A DNA stretch of 64,000 bases from Scleromatobacter humisilvae (GTDB lineage: Bacteria; Pseudomonadota; Gammaproteobacteria; Burkholderiales; Burkholderiaceae_C). Location: contig NZ_JAJLJH010000007.1 of assembly GCF_023231945.1 (NCBI RefSeq), positions 186,001 through 250,000 of the forward strand, given 5' to 3'. Below are positions 1 through 9,511 of this stretch, piece by piece. A program made the position numbers and the translations under genes. Within the stretch, counting starts at the first letter, position 1; the number at the start of each line of letters is the position of its first letter. Under the pieces are notes generated by a model that had not been told where the DNA came from, searched no databases, and saw nothing but the letters and a program-made list of their open reading frames with translations.

Positions 1-89
1 CGCTCGTAGTGCGGGGCCATGGTGCTGCAGGCCGCCAGCAGGCAGGCCGCCGCGGCGATGGCGATCGGTTTGAGCAGGAGAGTCTTCAT
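1..89 (-). CDS. RND efflux outer-membrane lipoprotein, N-terminal fragment
   Basis: Only the first 29 codons lie in the window. They read as a lipoprotein signal peptide with the lipobox LLAAC, followed by a short tail. The start is 4 bases after the stop of the RND pump gene, so it is the third gene of the efflux operon. Operon position and lipobox fit the OprM/NodT family of outer-membrane channel proteins, which form the exit duct of tripartite pumps. The family call rests on context, because the body of the protein is outside the window. Confidence 0.7.
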   Translation of the reverse strand, partial: MKTLLLKPIAIAAAACLLAACSTMAPHYE

Positions 90-93
90 CGCA

Positions 94-3000
94 TCAATGC
101 TTGAACGAGCGCGAGTGCGCGACGTCGAAGTCGTGCTGCCGCTTGCTGCCCTTGAAGAAGCTGCGTACGAGCACGAAGAACAGCGGCACGAACACCACGC
201 CGACGATGGTGGCCGTGGCCATGCCGCCCATCACGCCGGTACCGATCGCGCGCTGGCTGGCCGAGCCGGCGCCGGTCGAGATCGCCAGCGGCAGCACACC
301 CAGCATGAAGGCGAGCGAGGTCATGATGATGGGGCGGAAGCGCAACCGGATCGCCTCGAGCGCCGCCTCAACGACCGGCTTGCCGGTGGCCTGCAGGTCC
401 TTGGCGAACTCGATGATCAGCACCGCGTTCTTCGCCGACAGGCCGATGATGGTGATCAGGCCGACCTTGAAGTAGACGTCGTTGGCGAAGCCGCGCGACC
501 ACGCGCCCAGCAGCGCGCCCAGCACGCCGATGGGCACGACCAGCAGCACGGCCATCGGGATCGACCAGCTCTCGTACAGCGCGGCCAGGCACAGGAACAC
601 GGCCAGCAGCGAGAATGCGAGCAGGATCGGCGCAGTCGAGCCCGAGAGCTTCTCCTCGCGCGACTGGCCCGTCCACTCGTAGCCGATGCCCGCAGGCAGC
701 TGCGCGGCGAGCTTCTCCATCTCGTCCATCGCCTCGCCGGTGCTGTGGCCGGGCGAGGCGTCGCCGGCGATCCGCATCGCGGGATAGCCGTTGTAGCGGA
801 TGCTCTGCACCGGCCCGGTGACCCAGCGCACGCTGGCGAAGGCCGACATCGGCACCGCCTGGCCGTTGGTGTTGATCACGTTGACGCGCAGCAGCTCTTC
901 CGGCTGCATGCGCGATTCCTGGTCGGCCTGCACCACCACGCGCTGCAGGCGGCCGGCGTTGGGGAAGTCGTTGACGTAGTTGGAGCCGAAGCCGGTCGAG
1001 ATCGCCGAGTTGATGGCGGCGAAGCTCACGCCCTGGCTGGCGGCCTTCTCGCGGTCGATGCTCAGCTCGAGCTGCGACGCGTCCTCGAGGCCGTCGGGCC
1101 GGATGCCCGCCAGCAGCGGATCCTTGGACGCCATGCCCAGCAGCTGGTTGCGCGCGGCCAGCAGCGCGTCGTGGCCCAGGCCACCGCGATCCTGCAGGCG
1201 GAAGCTGAAGCCGGACGCCGTGCCAAGCTCGGGAATCGGCGGCGGACTGAGCGGGAAGATGAACGCGTCGCGCACCTTGGAGAGCGCGCCGAACGCGCGG
1301 CCCGCCAGGGCCTGCGCCGAATGCTGGGCGCCCTTGCGGTCGTCCCAGGGCTTGAGCGGCACGAAGGCCAGCGCCGCGTTCTGCCCCGAGCCCGAGAAGC
1401 TGAAGCCCAGCACGGTGACCATGTCCTGCACTTCCGGCTGCGCGAGCATGTAGCCTTCGACCTGCTTCATGACCTCGAGCGTGCGGTTGCGCGTCGCGCC
1501 CGGCGGCAGCTGGATGTTGACGATCAGGTAGCCCTGGTCCTCGCCCGGCAGGAACGACGCCGGCAGCTTGAAGAAGAACAGCACCACCGCGCCGACGATG
1601 GCCGCGAACGCCACCAGCATCACGCGGCGCCCGACGCGGCTCAGCGCGCGCGTGACCATGTTCTCGTAGCCGTGCGAGACCTTGTCGAAGTTGCGGTTGA
1701 ACAGGCCGAAGAAGCCGCCCTTGGCGTGATGGTGGCCGGCCTCGACGGGCCTGAGCAGCATGCCGCACAGCGCCGGCGTCAGCGACAGCGCCATGAAGGC
1801 CGAGAAGCCGATCGACGCGACCATCACCGACGAGAACTGGCGATAGATGTTGCCCACCGAGCCGGCGAAGAACGCGAGCGGCACGAAGACGGACACCAGC
1901 ACCACCGTCACGCCGACGATCGCGCCCTGGATCTGGCTCATCGCCTTGCGCGTGGCCTCCAGCGGCGGCAGGCCCTCGGTGCTCATGATGCGCTCGACGT
2001 TCTCGACGACCACGATCGCGTCGTCCACCACGATGCCGATCACCAGCACCATGCCGAACATCGTCAGCACGTTGATCGAGTAGCCGAGCGCCAGCAGCAC
2101 CGCGAACGTGCCCAGCAGCGCGACGGGCACGACGATGGTCGGGATCAGCGTGTAGCGCCAGTCCTGCAGGAACACGAACATCACGATGAACACGAGCACC
2201 ACGGCCTCGACCAGCGTCTCGACGACCTGGCGGATCGAGATCTTGATGAAGCGCGAGCTGTCGTACGGGATGCTGTACTTCATGCCCTCGGGGAAGTACT
2301 TCGACAGCTGCCCCATCCGCACCTTGATCGCCTCGGCCGTGGCCAGCGCATTGCCGGTGGGCGACAGCTGCACGCCGATGCCGGTCGACGGATGGCCGTT
2401 CAGGCGCGCCGAGGTCGCATAGGTCTGCGCGCCGAGCTCGAGGCGCGCGACGTCGCGCAGCCGCACCGACGAGCCGTCCGGATTGGCGCGCAGCACGATC
2501 GCGCCGAACTGCTCGATGGACGTCAGCTGGCCCTGCACGACCACCGTGGCGGTGATGCCCTGCTGCAGCACGTTGGGGATGTCGCCGAGCGAACCCGCCG
2601 AGACCTGGGCGTTCTGCTGCGCGATGGCCGTGTTGACCGTGTCCATCGACATCTTGTAGCCGACCAGCTTGGCCGGATCGACCCACACGCGCATCGCGCG
2701 TTCGGTGCCGAACAGCTGCGCCTGGCCGACGCCCGGGATGCGCTGGATTTCCGGCAGCACGTTGCGCGACGCGTAGTCGCCGAGCGCGATCGGGTCGTAG
2801 GCCGGGTTGTCGGAGGACAGGATCGTGAACAGCAGGAAGTTCGAGCGCGCCTTGTCGACGCGCACGCCCTGCTGCGTCACCGCCGACGGCAGCCGCGGCG
2901 CGGCGCGCGACAGGCGGTTCTGCACGTCGACCTGCGCGAGGTCGGGGCTCGTGCCCGGCTCGAAGCTGATCGTGATGGTGCCGGTGCCGTTGGACTGGCT

Positions 3001-3243
3001 GACCGACTCCATGTAGATCATGCCCGGCGAGCCGTTCATTTCCTGCTCGATGACGCTGATGACCGCCTCGTCCATCGTCTTGGCCGACGCGCCCGGGTAG
3101 GTGGCGGTCAGGACGATGGTGGGCGGGGCGACCGGCGGGTACTGCGCGATCGGCAGCTGCGTGATCGCCACCGCGCCGAAGACGAGGAAGAACAGCGCGA
3201 GGACGATCGCGAAGATCGGACGTTCGATGAAGAACTTGGCCAT
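94..3243 (-). CDS. RND multidrug efflux pump, inner-membrane subunit (HAE1/AcrB type)
   Basis: At 1049 residues the protein has the family's usual length and opens with MAKFFIERPIFA, the standard HAE1 start. It shows the N-terminal membrane helix, the porter region, and the motif GIVVDDAIVVVENVER around residue 405, which holds the paired aspartates of the proton relay. Further on, SAKNAVLIIEFAK carries the relay lysine. Such pumps take hydrophobic and amphipathic drugs from the periplasm or outer leaflet and drive them through an outer-membrane channel using the proton gradient. It follows the membrane fusion gene by 13 bases and precedes the channel gene. The exact drug range cannot be read from sequence. 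Confidence 0.96.
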   Translation of the reverse strand: MAKFFIERPIFAIVLALFFLVFGAVAITQLPIAQYPPVAPPTIVLTATYPGASAKTMDEAVISVIEQEMNGSPGMIYMESVSQSNGTGTITISFEPGTSPDLAQVDVQNRLSRAAPRLPSAVTQQGVRVDKARSNFLLFTILSSDNPAYDPIALGDYASRNVLPEIQRIPGVGQAQLFGTERAMRVWVDPAKLVGYKMSMDTVNTAIAQQNAQVSAGSLGDIPNVLQQGITATVVVQGQLTSIEQFGAIVLRANPDGSSVRLRDVARLELGAQTYATSARLNGHPSTGIGVQLSPTGNALATAEAIKVRMGQLSKYFPEGMKYSIPYDSSRFIKISIRQVVETLVEAVVLVFIVMFVFLQDWRYTLIPTIVVPVALLGTFAVLLALGYSINVLTMFGMVLVIGIVVDDAIVVVENVERIMSTEGLPPLEATRKAMSQIQGAIVGVTVVLVSVFVPLAFFAGSVGNIYRQFSSVMVASIGFSAFMALSLTPALCGMLLRPVEAGHHHAKGGFFGLFNRNFDKVSHGYENMVTRALSRVGRRVMLVAFAAIVGAVVLFFFKLPASFLPGEDQGYLIVNIQLPPGATRNRTLEVMKQVEGYMLAQPEVQDMVTVLGFSFSGSGQNAALAFVPLKPWDDRKGAQHSAQALAGRAFGALSKVRDAFIFPLSPPPIPELGTASGFSFRLQDRGGLGHDALLAARNQLLGMASKDPLLAGIRPDGLEDASQLELSIDREKAASQGVSFAAINSAISTGFGSNYVNDFPNAGRLQRVVVQADQESRMQPEELLRVNVINTNGQAVPMSAFASVRWVTGPVQSIRYNGYPAMRIAGDASPGHSTGEAMDEMEKLAAQLPAGIGYEWTGQSREEKLSGSTAPILLAFSLLAVFLCLAALYESWSIPMAVLLVVPIGVLGALLGAWSRGFANDVYFKVGLITIIGLSAKNAVLIIEFAKDLQATGKPVVEAALEAIRLRFRPIIMTSLAFMLGVLPLAISTGAGSASQRAIGTGVMGGMATATIVGVVFVPLFFVLVRSFFKGSKRQHDFDVAHSRSFKH

Positions 3244-3256
3244 GGAATGCGTCCGG

Positions 3257-4453
3257 TCAGCGGCTGGCCGCCGAAGCGGCGACCGGCGCGGCCGTCGTCG
3301 GCGCGCTCGGGGTCCACGGCACCGGCTTGACGCTGCCGCCCGGGCGGATCTTCTGGAAGCCGTCGACCACCACCAGTTCGCCCGGCTTCAGGCCGTCCAG
3401 CACGATCCAGTTGCCGTTCTCGGTGCCGCCGAGCTTGACGACGCGCACGGACGGCTTGCCGTCGGCGCCGACCACCAGCACGGTGTCGTTCTGCGTCGTG
3501 CGCTGCACGGCCTGCTGCGGCAGCAGCACGGCCGACGAGACCTGCTGCTGCGCGATGCGGCCGCGCACGTACATGCCGGGCATCAGCGCGCCGTCGGGAT
3601 TGGGCACCTTGGCGCGCACGTTGACCTGGCCCGAGGTCTGGTCGACGCTGAGGTCGGAGAACAGCAGCTTGCCGGCCTGCGGCATCTCGGTGCCGTCGTC
3701 GAGCGCGATGCGCACGGGAATCGTCACGCCGAGCGCCTTGGCCGAGCCGCTGGCAAACGCCTTGCGCAGCTTGACGATGTCCGAGACCGGCTGCGCGAAG
3801 TTCACGTAGACCTGGTCGACCTGCTGGATCAGCGCCATCTGCGTGGCCTCGGTGGACGTGACCAGCGCGCCCTCGGTGACCAGCGCCTGGCCGATGCGGC
3901 CGCTGATGGGCGCGGTGACGGTGGCGTAGTCGAGGTTCAGCTGCGCCGTCTGCACCGCGGCCTTGGCGGAGGCGACGTCGGCCGAGGCCTGCGCGGCCGA
4001 CGACGTCGCGTTGACGAAGTCCTGCTGGCTGATGGCGTTGGCCTCGCGCAGCGGCTTGTAGCGATTGAGCAGGCCGGTGGCCTGCAGCTCGTTGGCCTGG
4101 GCCTTGGCGAGCGCGGCCCTGGCGCTGTCGATGGCGGCCTTGTAGGGCGCCGGGTCGATCTGGAACAGCACCTGGCCTTCCTTGACGTCGGTGCCCTCGA
4201 CGAACAGGCGCTTCTGCACGATGCCGGTCACGCGCGCGCGCACCTGCGCGACGCGCAGGGCCTCGACGCGGCCGGGCAGCTCGGTGGGCACGTCCAGCGT
4301 CTTTGGCGCCACGGTGACGACGCCCACTTCCGGCGCCGGCGGCGGGCCGGACGGCGGCGCCTTGTCGCCGCACGCCGCCAGCGTGAGCGCGGCGGCGAGG
4401 ACGGCGGCGGCGTGAGGCAGGCGCGAGGCGCGGTGGGCCAGGAAATGAGGCAT
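3257..4453 (-). CDS. RND efflux membrane fusion (periplasmic adaptor) lipoprotein
   Basis: The chosen start (MPHFLAHRASR) gives 398 residues with a signal peptide and the lipobox LTLAAC. Translation further upstream is Arg/Pro-rich shadow sequence, and a GAAGAG stretch precedes this ATG. The body has the two halves of a lipoyl-like domain (near VEALRVAQVRARVTG and VTAPISGRIG), an alpha-helical hairpin between them, and a beta-barrel region. Adaptors of the AcrA/MexA family link the RND pump to the outer-membrane channel. First gene of the three-gene efflux operon. No regulator gene is next to it. Confidence 0.95.
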   Translation of the reverse strand: MPHFLAHRASRLPHAAAVLAAALTLAACGDKAPPSGPPPAPEVGVVTVAPKTLDVPTELPGRVEALRVAQVRARVTGIVQKRLFVEGTDVKEGQVLFQIDPAPYKAAIDSARAALAKAQANELQATGLLNRYKPLREANAISQQDFVNATSSAAQASADVASAKAAVQTAQLNLDYATVTAPISGRIGQALVTEGALVTSTEATQMALIQQVDQVYVNFAQPVSDIVKLRKAFASGSAKALGVTIPVRIALDDGTEMPQAGKLLFSDLSVDQTSGQVNVRAKVPNPDGALMPGMYVRGRIAQQQVSSAVLLPQQAVQRTTQNDTVLVVGADGKPSVRVVKLGGTENGNWIVLDGLKPGELVVVDGFQKIRPGGSVKPVPWTPSAPTTAAPVAASAASR

Positions 4454-4627
4454 GCGGCTTTTCTCTTCGAAGCGTTGGGCGGCGGGAGCCCGCCAGTGAA
4501 TGCGGATGGCGCGGAGGCCGCGGCGCACGCGAGGCGTGGTGCGGGCAGGTCGGCGCGCGAGTGGCGGCGCGACTCGGGCAGGCGGCATCCGGGCGCACGG
4601 GTGCCGCTCGCGATCCCGAGCGGCAAA

Positions 4628-4650
4628 ATGATAAGCTAGTTTACGTTATC
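4628..4650 (-). promoter_or_regulatory. Possible promoter/operator of the efflux operon
   Basis: On the minus strand TATCAT (4628-4633) resembles a -10 box. It partly overlaps an inverted repeat GATAA-N11-TTATC spanning 4630-4650, in a locally AT-rich pocket. No convincing -35 is seen. The position, about 175 bases ahead of the adaptor gene and right after the upstream gene, suits a repressor-controlled efflux promoter. No TetR or MarR gene lies within the window near it. Confidence 0.3.
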
Positions 4651-4678
4651 CCGCGGCGTGCTCGGGATTGCGCGCGGT

Positions 4679-5140
4679 TCAGAAGCGCTTGAACGCGCGC
4701 AGCGCCGTTCGGTACAGCGCGAAGTGCCAGCCCCGCAGCCAGGCGTCCAGCCTCGCCCGCATCGGCGCCTCGACACGCTCGCTGGCCTCGAGCACCTCGT
4801 GCCAGCGCCCCGCGCGCCGCAGCTCGACCGCGCGCTTCGGCCCGGGGATCGCGGCGCGGCCGGCCACGCCGATGCGCTCGGCACAGATGGCGCGCAGCAC
4901 GCCCGACAGCGTCGCGAAGCCGGTGGTGTGGCACGGCGCGGCGGCGCTGTCGCCGGTGCGCGGGAAGTGGATCAGCGCGAAAGCCCGGCGGTCGACGACC
5001 AGGTAGCCGGCGTCCAGCCGCACCGCCGGCTCGACGTGCGCGCGCGCATCGACCACCAGCGGCAGGTTCACCACGCGCAGGCCGGTGGCCTTCAGGCAGG
5101 ACTGCAGACAGCGGCGGACGATGAAGGAGCGCAGGGACAT
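4679..5140 (-). CDS. Hypothetical protein downstream of lpxC
   Basis: A 153-residue protein, start MSLRSFIVRR, on the lpxC strand and 68 bases after the lpxC stop. It has no signal peptide or clear membrane helix, is rich in Arg and Ala, and ends in the basic tail ALRAFKRF. The overlapping plus-strand frame is low-complexity and looks like a shadow. I do not recognise the family. It is not DciA (DUF721), which is often found next to lpxC in this order. Reality of the gene rests on coding-like composition and position. Confidence 0.5.
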   Translation of the reverse strand: MSLRSFIVRRCLQSCLKATGLRVVNLPLVVDARAHVEPAVRLDAGYLVVDRRAFALIHFPRTGDSAAAPCHTTGFATLSGVLRAICAERIGVAGRAAIPGPKRAVELRRAGRWHEVLEASERVEAPMRARLDAWLRGWHFALYRTALRAFKRF

Positions 5141-5208
5141 GGCGCCGGGCGGCGTGGCGACGGAAGCCCGATTCTCGCCTGCGGCCGGCCGCGGCCGGTC
5201 TCCGCTTG

Positions 5209-6144
5209 TTACCAGGCCGGCGCGAGCTCCGCGAAACCGGCCGGCGCCTTGCGCTCGTCGTCGAAGGTGACCGTCTCGTAGGCGGTCGGATCGGCCAGCA
5301 GCGTGCGCAGCAGCTGGTTGTTCAACGCGTGGCCGCTCTTGTAGGCGGTGTAGCTCGCCAGCAGCGGGTGGCCGACGACGAACAGGTCGCCGATGGCGTC
5401 GAGGATCTTGTGCTTGACGAACTCGTCGTCGTAGCGCAGCCCGTCGGCGTTGAGCACGCGCGAGTCGTCGACGACGATCGCGTTGTCCATGCTGCCGCCC
5501 ATCGTCAGGCCGCGCGAGCGCATCAGGTCGAGGTCCTTCGTGAAGCCGAAGGTGCGGGCACGCGCGATGTCGCTCTTGTACTTGCCGCTGCCCATCTCGA
5601 AGCTCACCTGCTGGCCGGTCGCGTCGACCGCCGGGTGGTTGAACTCGATCTCGAAGGTGAGCTTGTAGCCGTGGTACGGCTCCAGCCGCGCCCACGCCAG
5701 CGAGGCGCCCTCGCCGCGGCGCACCTCGACGGGCTTGAGCACCTTCAGGAAGCGCTTGGGCGCGTCCTGCAGCACGATGCCCGCGCTCTGCAGCAGGAAC
5801 ACGAAGCTGGCCGACGAGCCGTCGAGGATGGGCACCTCGTCGGCGGTCATGTCGATGACGAGGTTGTCGATGCCCAGGCCGGCGCAGGCCGACATCAGGT
5901 GCTCGATCGTCTGCACCTTCGGGCCGCCCGGGTCGCCGCCGGACGAGATGGTCGAGTTCATCCGCGTGTCGGACACCGAGCCCGCGTTGGCGGGGATGTC
6001 CACCGGCTGCGGCAGGTCGACGCGGCGGAACACGATGCCGGTGTCGGGCGCCGCGGGACGCAGCGTCATCTCCACCTTCTGGCCGCTGTGCAGGCCCACG
6101 CCGACGGCGCGGGTGATGGACTTGAGCGTGCGTTGCTGGAGCAT
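5209..6144 (-). CDS. lpxC: UDP-3-O-acyl-N-acetylglucosamine deacetylase
   Basis: LpxC removes the acetyl group in the first committed step of lipid A synthesis, using a zinc ion in the cytoplasm. Starting at [10 protein letters not shown] gives 311 residues, the normal size. Family signatures are present: [16 protein letters not shown] at the start, the zinc-site histidine in TIEHLMSA, and [10 protein letters not shown] with the second histidine and the aspartate ligand. In many proteobacteria lpxC directly follows ftsZ. Here 8.4 kb lies between them. Divergent from the serine hydrolase at 6331. Confidence 0.97.
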   Translation of the reverse strand: MLQQRTLKSITRAVGVGLHSGQKVEMTLRPAAPDTGIVFRRVDLPQPVDIPANAGSVSDTRMNSTISSGGDPGGPKVQTIEHLMSACAGLGIDNLVIDMTADEVPILDGSSASFVFLLQSAGIVLQDAPKRFLKVLKPVEVRRGEGASLAWARLEPYHGYKLTFEIEFNHPAVDATGQQVSFEMGSGKYKSDIARARTFGFTKDLDLMRSRGLTMGGSMDNAIVVDDSRVLNADGLRYDDEFVKHKILDAIGDLFVVGHPLLASYTAYKSGHALNNQLLRTLLADPTAYETVTFDDERKAPAGFAELAPAW

Positions 6145-6330
6145 CGGGCGATTGTAAGGACTGCGATGCGCCCCTTCGGCGCGATGGGCCAACAGTCCGT
6201 TCATCGCGGCCATGCAGAAAATCAATCGGAGCCGCGCGAACCGCCGCGGCATGACTTCCGGCACATGCGCCGGCCGGGCCGCGCCCGCACCATGGGACCG
6301 TCCCACCAGCGCCGCGAGGCCCGGATCCCC

Positions 6331-7464
6331 ATGATGCCTTCACGCCGCAGTCTCCCGTCCATCGTCGCAGCCGGTCTCCTCGCCCTGTTGGCGGCCTGCG
6401 GCGGCAACGACAACGACGGGGTCAACATCGGCCCCGGGGCCAGGACCGAGGTGACGCCCGACCCGAACGACCAGTGGACGCTCGTGGCACCGGCCAGCGT
6501 CGGCATGGACGCCGCCACGCTCATGCACGGGCCGGCATCGGTCCCCGCGAACAGCGGCGTCTCCTCGATGCTGGTGATGCGCCATGGCCAGCCGGTCTTC
6601 GAGCAGTACTGGAACGGCTTCGACAAGGACACGCTGCACGACCTGCGCTCCGCCACCAAGAGCATCACCTCGCTGCTGGTGGGCATCGCGATCGACCAGC
6701 ACGATCTCGGCGGCGTCGACGACACGATCTCCCGCTGGCTCGGCGCCGACTACCCCGGCGCGCCCGTGCTCTCGCGCGGCCTCGTGCTCGAGAACCTGCT
6801 GACGATGCGCAGCGGCCTGGCCTGCAACGACTGGGACGGCAACTCGCCCGGCTTCGAGAACACCATGTACGCGCACCAGGACTGGGTCGCGTTCTGGCTG
6901 GGCCTGCCGTCCACGAGCCCGCCCGACGCCGTCACCAGCTACTGCACCGGCAACCCGGTGGCGCTGGGCCACATCCTCGCCAACGCGACGCACCAGCCGG
7001 TCACCGCCTTCGCGCAGGCCCGGCTGCTCGGCCCGCTGGGCATCACCAGCGCCGTCTGGAACACGTACGACAACGACACGCAGACCGACACCGGCGGCCA
7101 CATGCACATGCGACCGCGCGACATGGCAAAGATCGGCCAGCTCGCGCTGCAGCGCGGCCAGTGGAACGGCGTGCAGCTGGTGTCCAGCGCCTGGATGGAC
7201 GTCTCGACGAGCAACATCACCCAGTTCGACAGCGAACCGAACGATGGCTACGGCTACCTGTGGTGGCACGGCAGCGAGTCGTGGCGGGGGCAGACGCTGG
7301 ACATGTTCTATGCCGACGGCTCCGGCGGCCAATACATCTTCGTGGTGCCGCAACTCGATCTCGTGGCGGTGTTCACGGGCGAGAACTACGCCAACGACGG
7401 CCCGCAGCTGCTGCCGTTCACCATTTTGCAGAGCGACATCGTCGCCGCCGTCACCGCGCCTTGA
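6331..7464 (+). CDS. Beta-lactamase-fold serine hydrolase lipoprotein
   Basis: 377 residues with a lipoprotein signal (lipobox LLAAC, Cys23). The nucleophile motif SATK (Ser107-Lys110) is in the expected place for the penicillin-binding/class C beta-lactamase fold (COG1680). The second motif reads [10 protein letters not shown] (Tyr204), which resembles the 6-aminohexanoate-oligomer hydrolase/EstB branch (YSxGN) more than true beta-lactamases (YxN). It is therefore more likely an exported esterase or amidase than a resistance enzyme. Two ATGs lie in tandem at 6331 and 6334. Its TGA and the stop of the convergent hydroxylase gene share the palindrome TGATCA. Confidence 0.88.
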   Translation: MMPSRRSLPSIVAAGLLALLAACGGNDNDGVNIGPGARTEVTPDPNDQWTLVAPASVGMDAATLMHGPASVPANSGVSSMLVMRHGQPVFEQYWNGFDKDTLHDLRSATKSITSLLVGIAIDQHDLGGVDDTISRWLGADYPGAPVLSRGLVLENLLTMRSGLACNDWDGNSPGFENTMYAHQDWVAFWLGLPSTSPPDAVTSYCTGNPVALGHILANATHQPVTAFAQARLLGPLGITSAVWNTYDNDTQTDTGGHMHMRPRDMAKIGQLALQRGQWNGVQLVSSAWMDVSTSNITQFDSEPNDGYGYLWWHGSESWRGQTLDMFYADGSGGQYIFVVPQLDLVAVFTGENYANDGPQLLPFTILQSDIVAAVTAP

Positions 7465-8307
7465 TCACGGCGGCCCGAACAACACCTTCAGGCGCGAGCG
7501 CGCGCCGCGCGCCGCGAGGAAGGCGCGGCCCATCGCGATCCATTCGTTGAACGCGATGCGGATCGGGTTGTTGCTCAGCACCGGCCTGGTCAGGCCGTAG
7601 CGGATCTCGATGTCCGGCCGCAGCGCGACGAAGGTGCCGAACAGGCGGTCGAACACGATCAGCGAGCTGCCGTAGTTGCAGTCCAGGTATTCCGGATTGC
7701 TCGCGTGGTGCACGCGGTGGTGCGTCGGCGTGTTGAGCACCCACTCGAGCGGGCCGAGGCGCGGCAGCCAGTCCGCGTGGATCCAGAACTGGTAGAACAG
7801 CCCCGCCGCCACCAAGCCGTACACGGCCTGCGGCGCGAAGCCCAGCCACACCAGCGGCGCGAAGAACGCGACCGCGCCGCCGAGGCGCCCGGTCCAGCCC
7901 AGGCGGATGGCCGAGGCCAGCATCAGCTGGTTGGACGAGTGGTGCACCGAGTGCGTGGCCCAGAACCAGCGCACGCGGTGCGTGAGCCTGTGGTGCCAGT
8001 AGTAGGCGAACTCGACGAGCAGGTACAGGCCCAGCCAGGCCGCGGCGGAATCCATGCGGATGGTCGCGAGCCGGTGCGTCCAGGCGAGCGCCGGCAGCGG
8101 CGCCGCGAGCGTCAGCCCCAGCAGGTCGACGCCGCGCCGCACGACGGCGTCGCCCAGCGACGCGGCCACGCCGCGGAAGTCCGTCGGCCGATGCCAGACG
8201 TAGCGGCGCAGCAGCGCCTCCGCGATGACGACGAGCAGCAACATCAGTGTCAGGATGCCGAGGGTGCGGCCCAGGTGGTGCGGGCCGGCGAAGAGGAAGT
8301 CGGGCAT
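7465..8307 (-). CDS. Fatty acid hydroxylase / sterol desaturase family membrane protein
   Basis: 280 residues with several hydrophobic segments and the three histidine clusters of the family: HHRLTH (105-110), HSVHH (119-123) and HHRVHH (196-201). These bind the di-iron centre that hydroxylates or desaturates lipid chains in the membrane. The substrate cannot be told from sequence, and bacterial members act on fatty acids, carotenoids or ether lipids. Ends back to back with the serine hydrolase gene. Confidence 0.9.
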   Translation of the reverse strand: MPDFLFAGPHHLGRTLGILTLMLLLVVIAEALLRRYVWHRPTDFRGVAASLGDAVVRRGVDLLGLTLAAPLPALAWTHRLATIRMDSAAAWLGLYLLVEFAYYWHHRLTHRVRWFWATHSVHHSSNQLMLASAIRLGWTGRLGGAVAFFAPLVWLGFAPQAVYGLVAAGLFYQFWIHADWLPRLGPLEWVLNTPTHHRVHHASNPEYLDCNYGSSLIVFDRLFGTFVALRPDIEIRYGLTRPVLSNNPIRIAFNEWIAMGRAFLAARGARSRLKVLFGPP

Positions 8308-8329
8308 GGCGGCGGCGCGCGGCGGGCGA

Positions 8330-8662
8330 TCAGTGCGTCACGACGATCGTGCCGGTCTGGCCCTGCGGGCCGGTCACCGTGGTGGTCGAGCCGGTGGGCG
8401 TGCGCTGGGTGTCGCGCGTGGTCGTCGTTCCGTTGACGTGCGTGATCGTGGCGTCGGCCTGCCCGGGCGTGCGGTTGACCTGGCGCACGCGGGTGCCGCC
8501 GTTCGGGCCGGTGGTGGTGTCGGTGACGTGGCCGTCGCCCCGCTGCACGGTGCGCGTGGCGCTGGCGCCGTCGGGGCCGGTGATCGTGGCGTGGCGCGTT
8601 CCGGCCTGGGCGGCGCCGGCGGCGAGGACGAGGGCGGCGAGGGCGATGAGGCTTCGGTTCAT
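8330..8662 (-). CDS. Small exported protein with 23-residue repeats
   Basis: 110 residues, start MNRSLIALAA, with a signal peptide ending near AAQA-G (residue 20). The rest is almost entirely a tandem repeat of exactly 23 residues: 25-47, 48-70, 71-93 and a shortened copy at 94-110. Each unit follows the pattern xTxTGPxG, then a Thr/Arg-rich stretch ending QR or NR. It is very rich in Thr and Gly and has no Cys. Function unknown. It is transcribed away from the adjacent response regulator, which makes it a possible target of that system. Confidence 0.75.
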   Translation of the reverse strand: MNRSLIALAALVLAAGAAQAGTRHATITGPDGASATRTVQRGDGHVTDTTTGPNGGTRVRQVNRTPGQADATITHVNGTTTTRDTQRTPTGSTTTVTGPQGQTGTIVVTH

Positions 8663-8816
8663 GGCGGACTCCTTGGAGGTTGACGTCGAGGATGTGCCTT
8701 GCAGTGGCCTCCATTCAACGATCGTGCGACCGCGCCGCCGCCCACGCGCCGCGACGAAATGCGACAGCGCTGAAACATCTCGCGCGCGTGCGTGACGCGC
8801 CCCTACACTTCGTTCG
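8663..8816. other. Divergent intergenic region between repeat protein and response regulator
   Basis: These 154 bases hold the 5' regions of two divergent genes. A CTACACT stretch a few bases before the regulator start looks like a weak -10. I see no clear operator, hairpin or small gene. Confidence 0.4.
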
Positions 8817-9509
8817 ATGACTTCGAAGCCGCTGATCCTGATCGTCGACGACGATGCCGAGCTCTCGGGCATGGTCGTCGAGCTGCTCCAGCGCGAGGGC
8901 TGGGCCACGCATGCGGTGTTGACCGGCGGCGACGGCGAGCGCGACCTCGCCGCCCTGCACCCCGAGCTCGTGCTGCTGGACGTGATGCTGCCCGACGCCA
9001 ACGGCTACGACCTGTGCCGGCGCTGGCGCGCGCTGCATCCGGGCCTGGGCATCGTGATGCTGACCGCGCGCGGCGACCCGCTCGATCGCGTGCTGGGGCT
9101 GGAGATCGGCGCGGACGACTACCTGCCCAAGCCCTTCGAGTCGCGCGAGCTGGTGGCCCGCGTGCGTGCGCTGCTGCGCCGCGCCGCGCCCGGCCGCGCC
9201 GAGTCGCCGCTGCTGCGGTTCGAGGGCCTCGTCATCGACCTGCTGCGGCGCGAGGTGCGCGTGGGCGAGCAGGCGCTGGCCTTGACCAGCGTGGAGTTCA
9301 AGCTGCTCGTCGCCCTGGCGCGCGCGCCCGGGACGGCGCTCTCGCGCGAGGCGCTCAGCGACGCGGTGCAGGCGGGCAGCTACCGGCCGCAGGACCGCAC
9401 CGTCGACGTGCAGGTCGCGCGCCTGCGCCGCAAGCTGCAGGAGGTGCGACCGGGCGCCGACTGGATCGACACGGTGCGCGGCGAGGGCTACGTCTTCGTC
9501 CCGCGCTGA
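8817..9509 (+). CDS. OmpR-family response regulator
   Basis: 230 residues. The N-terminal receiver domain has the acidic pair in VDDDAE, the phospho-acceptor Asp55 in LLDVMLPD, and Lys105 in DYLPKPF. The C-terminal half is an OmpR/PhoB winged helix ending in IDTVRGEGYVFVPR. It acts as a DNA-binding transcription factor switched by phosphorylation. The histidine kinase gene starts 2 bases after its stop, so the two are surely a pair. The signal they sense is unknown. The divergent repeat protein is a candidate target. Confidence 0.95.
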   Translation: MTSKPLILIVDDDAELSGMVVELLQREGWATHAVLTGGDGERDLAALHPELVLLDVMLPDANGYDLCRRWRALHPGLGIVMLTARGDPLDRVLGLEIGADDYLPKPFESRELVARVRALLRRAAPGRAESPLLRFEGLVIDLLRREVRVGEQALALTSVEFKLLVALARAPGTALSREALSDAVQAGSYRPQDRTVDVQVARLRRKLQEVRPGADWIDTVRGEGYVFVPR

Positions 9510-9511
9510 CC

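Noticed and set aside
19-3330. A 1103-codon open frame on the plus strand opposite the RND pump gene.
   Set aside because: Its product is Arg/His/Asp-rich low-complexity sequence typical of the antisense frame of a GC-rich gene. The minus strand encodes a full, conserved RND pump.
5181-5200. GC palindrome GGCCGGCCGCGGCCGG after lpxC as a terminator.
   Set aside because: The arms leave no room for a loop unless shortened, and no T-run follows, so evidence is too weak to list.
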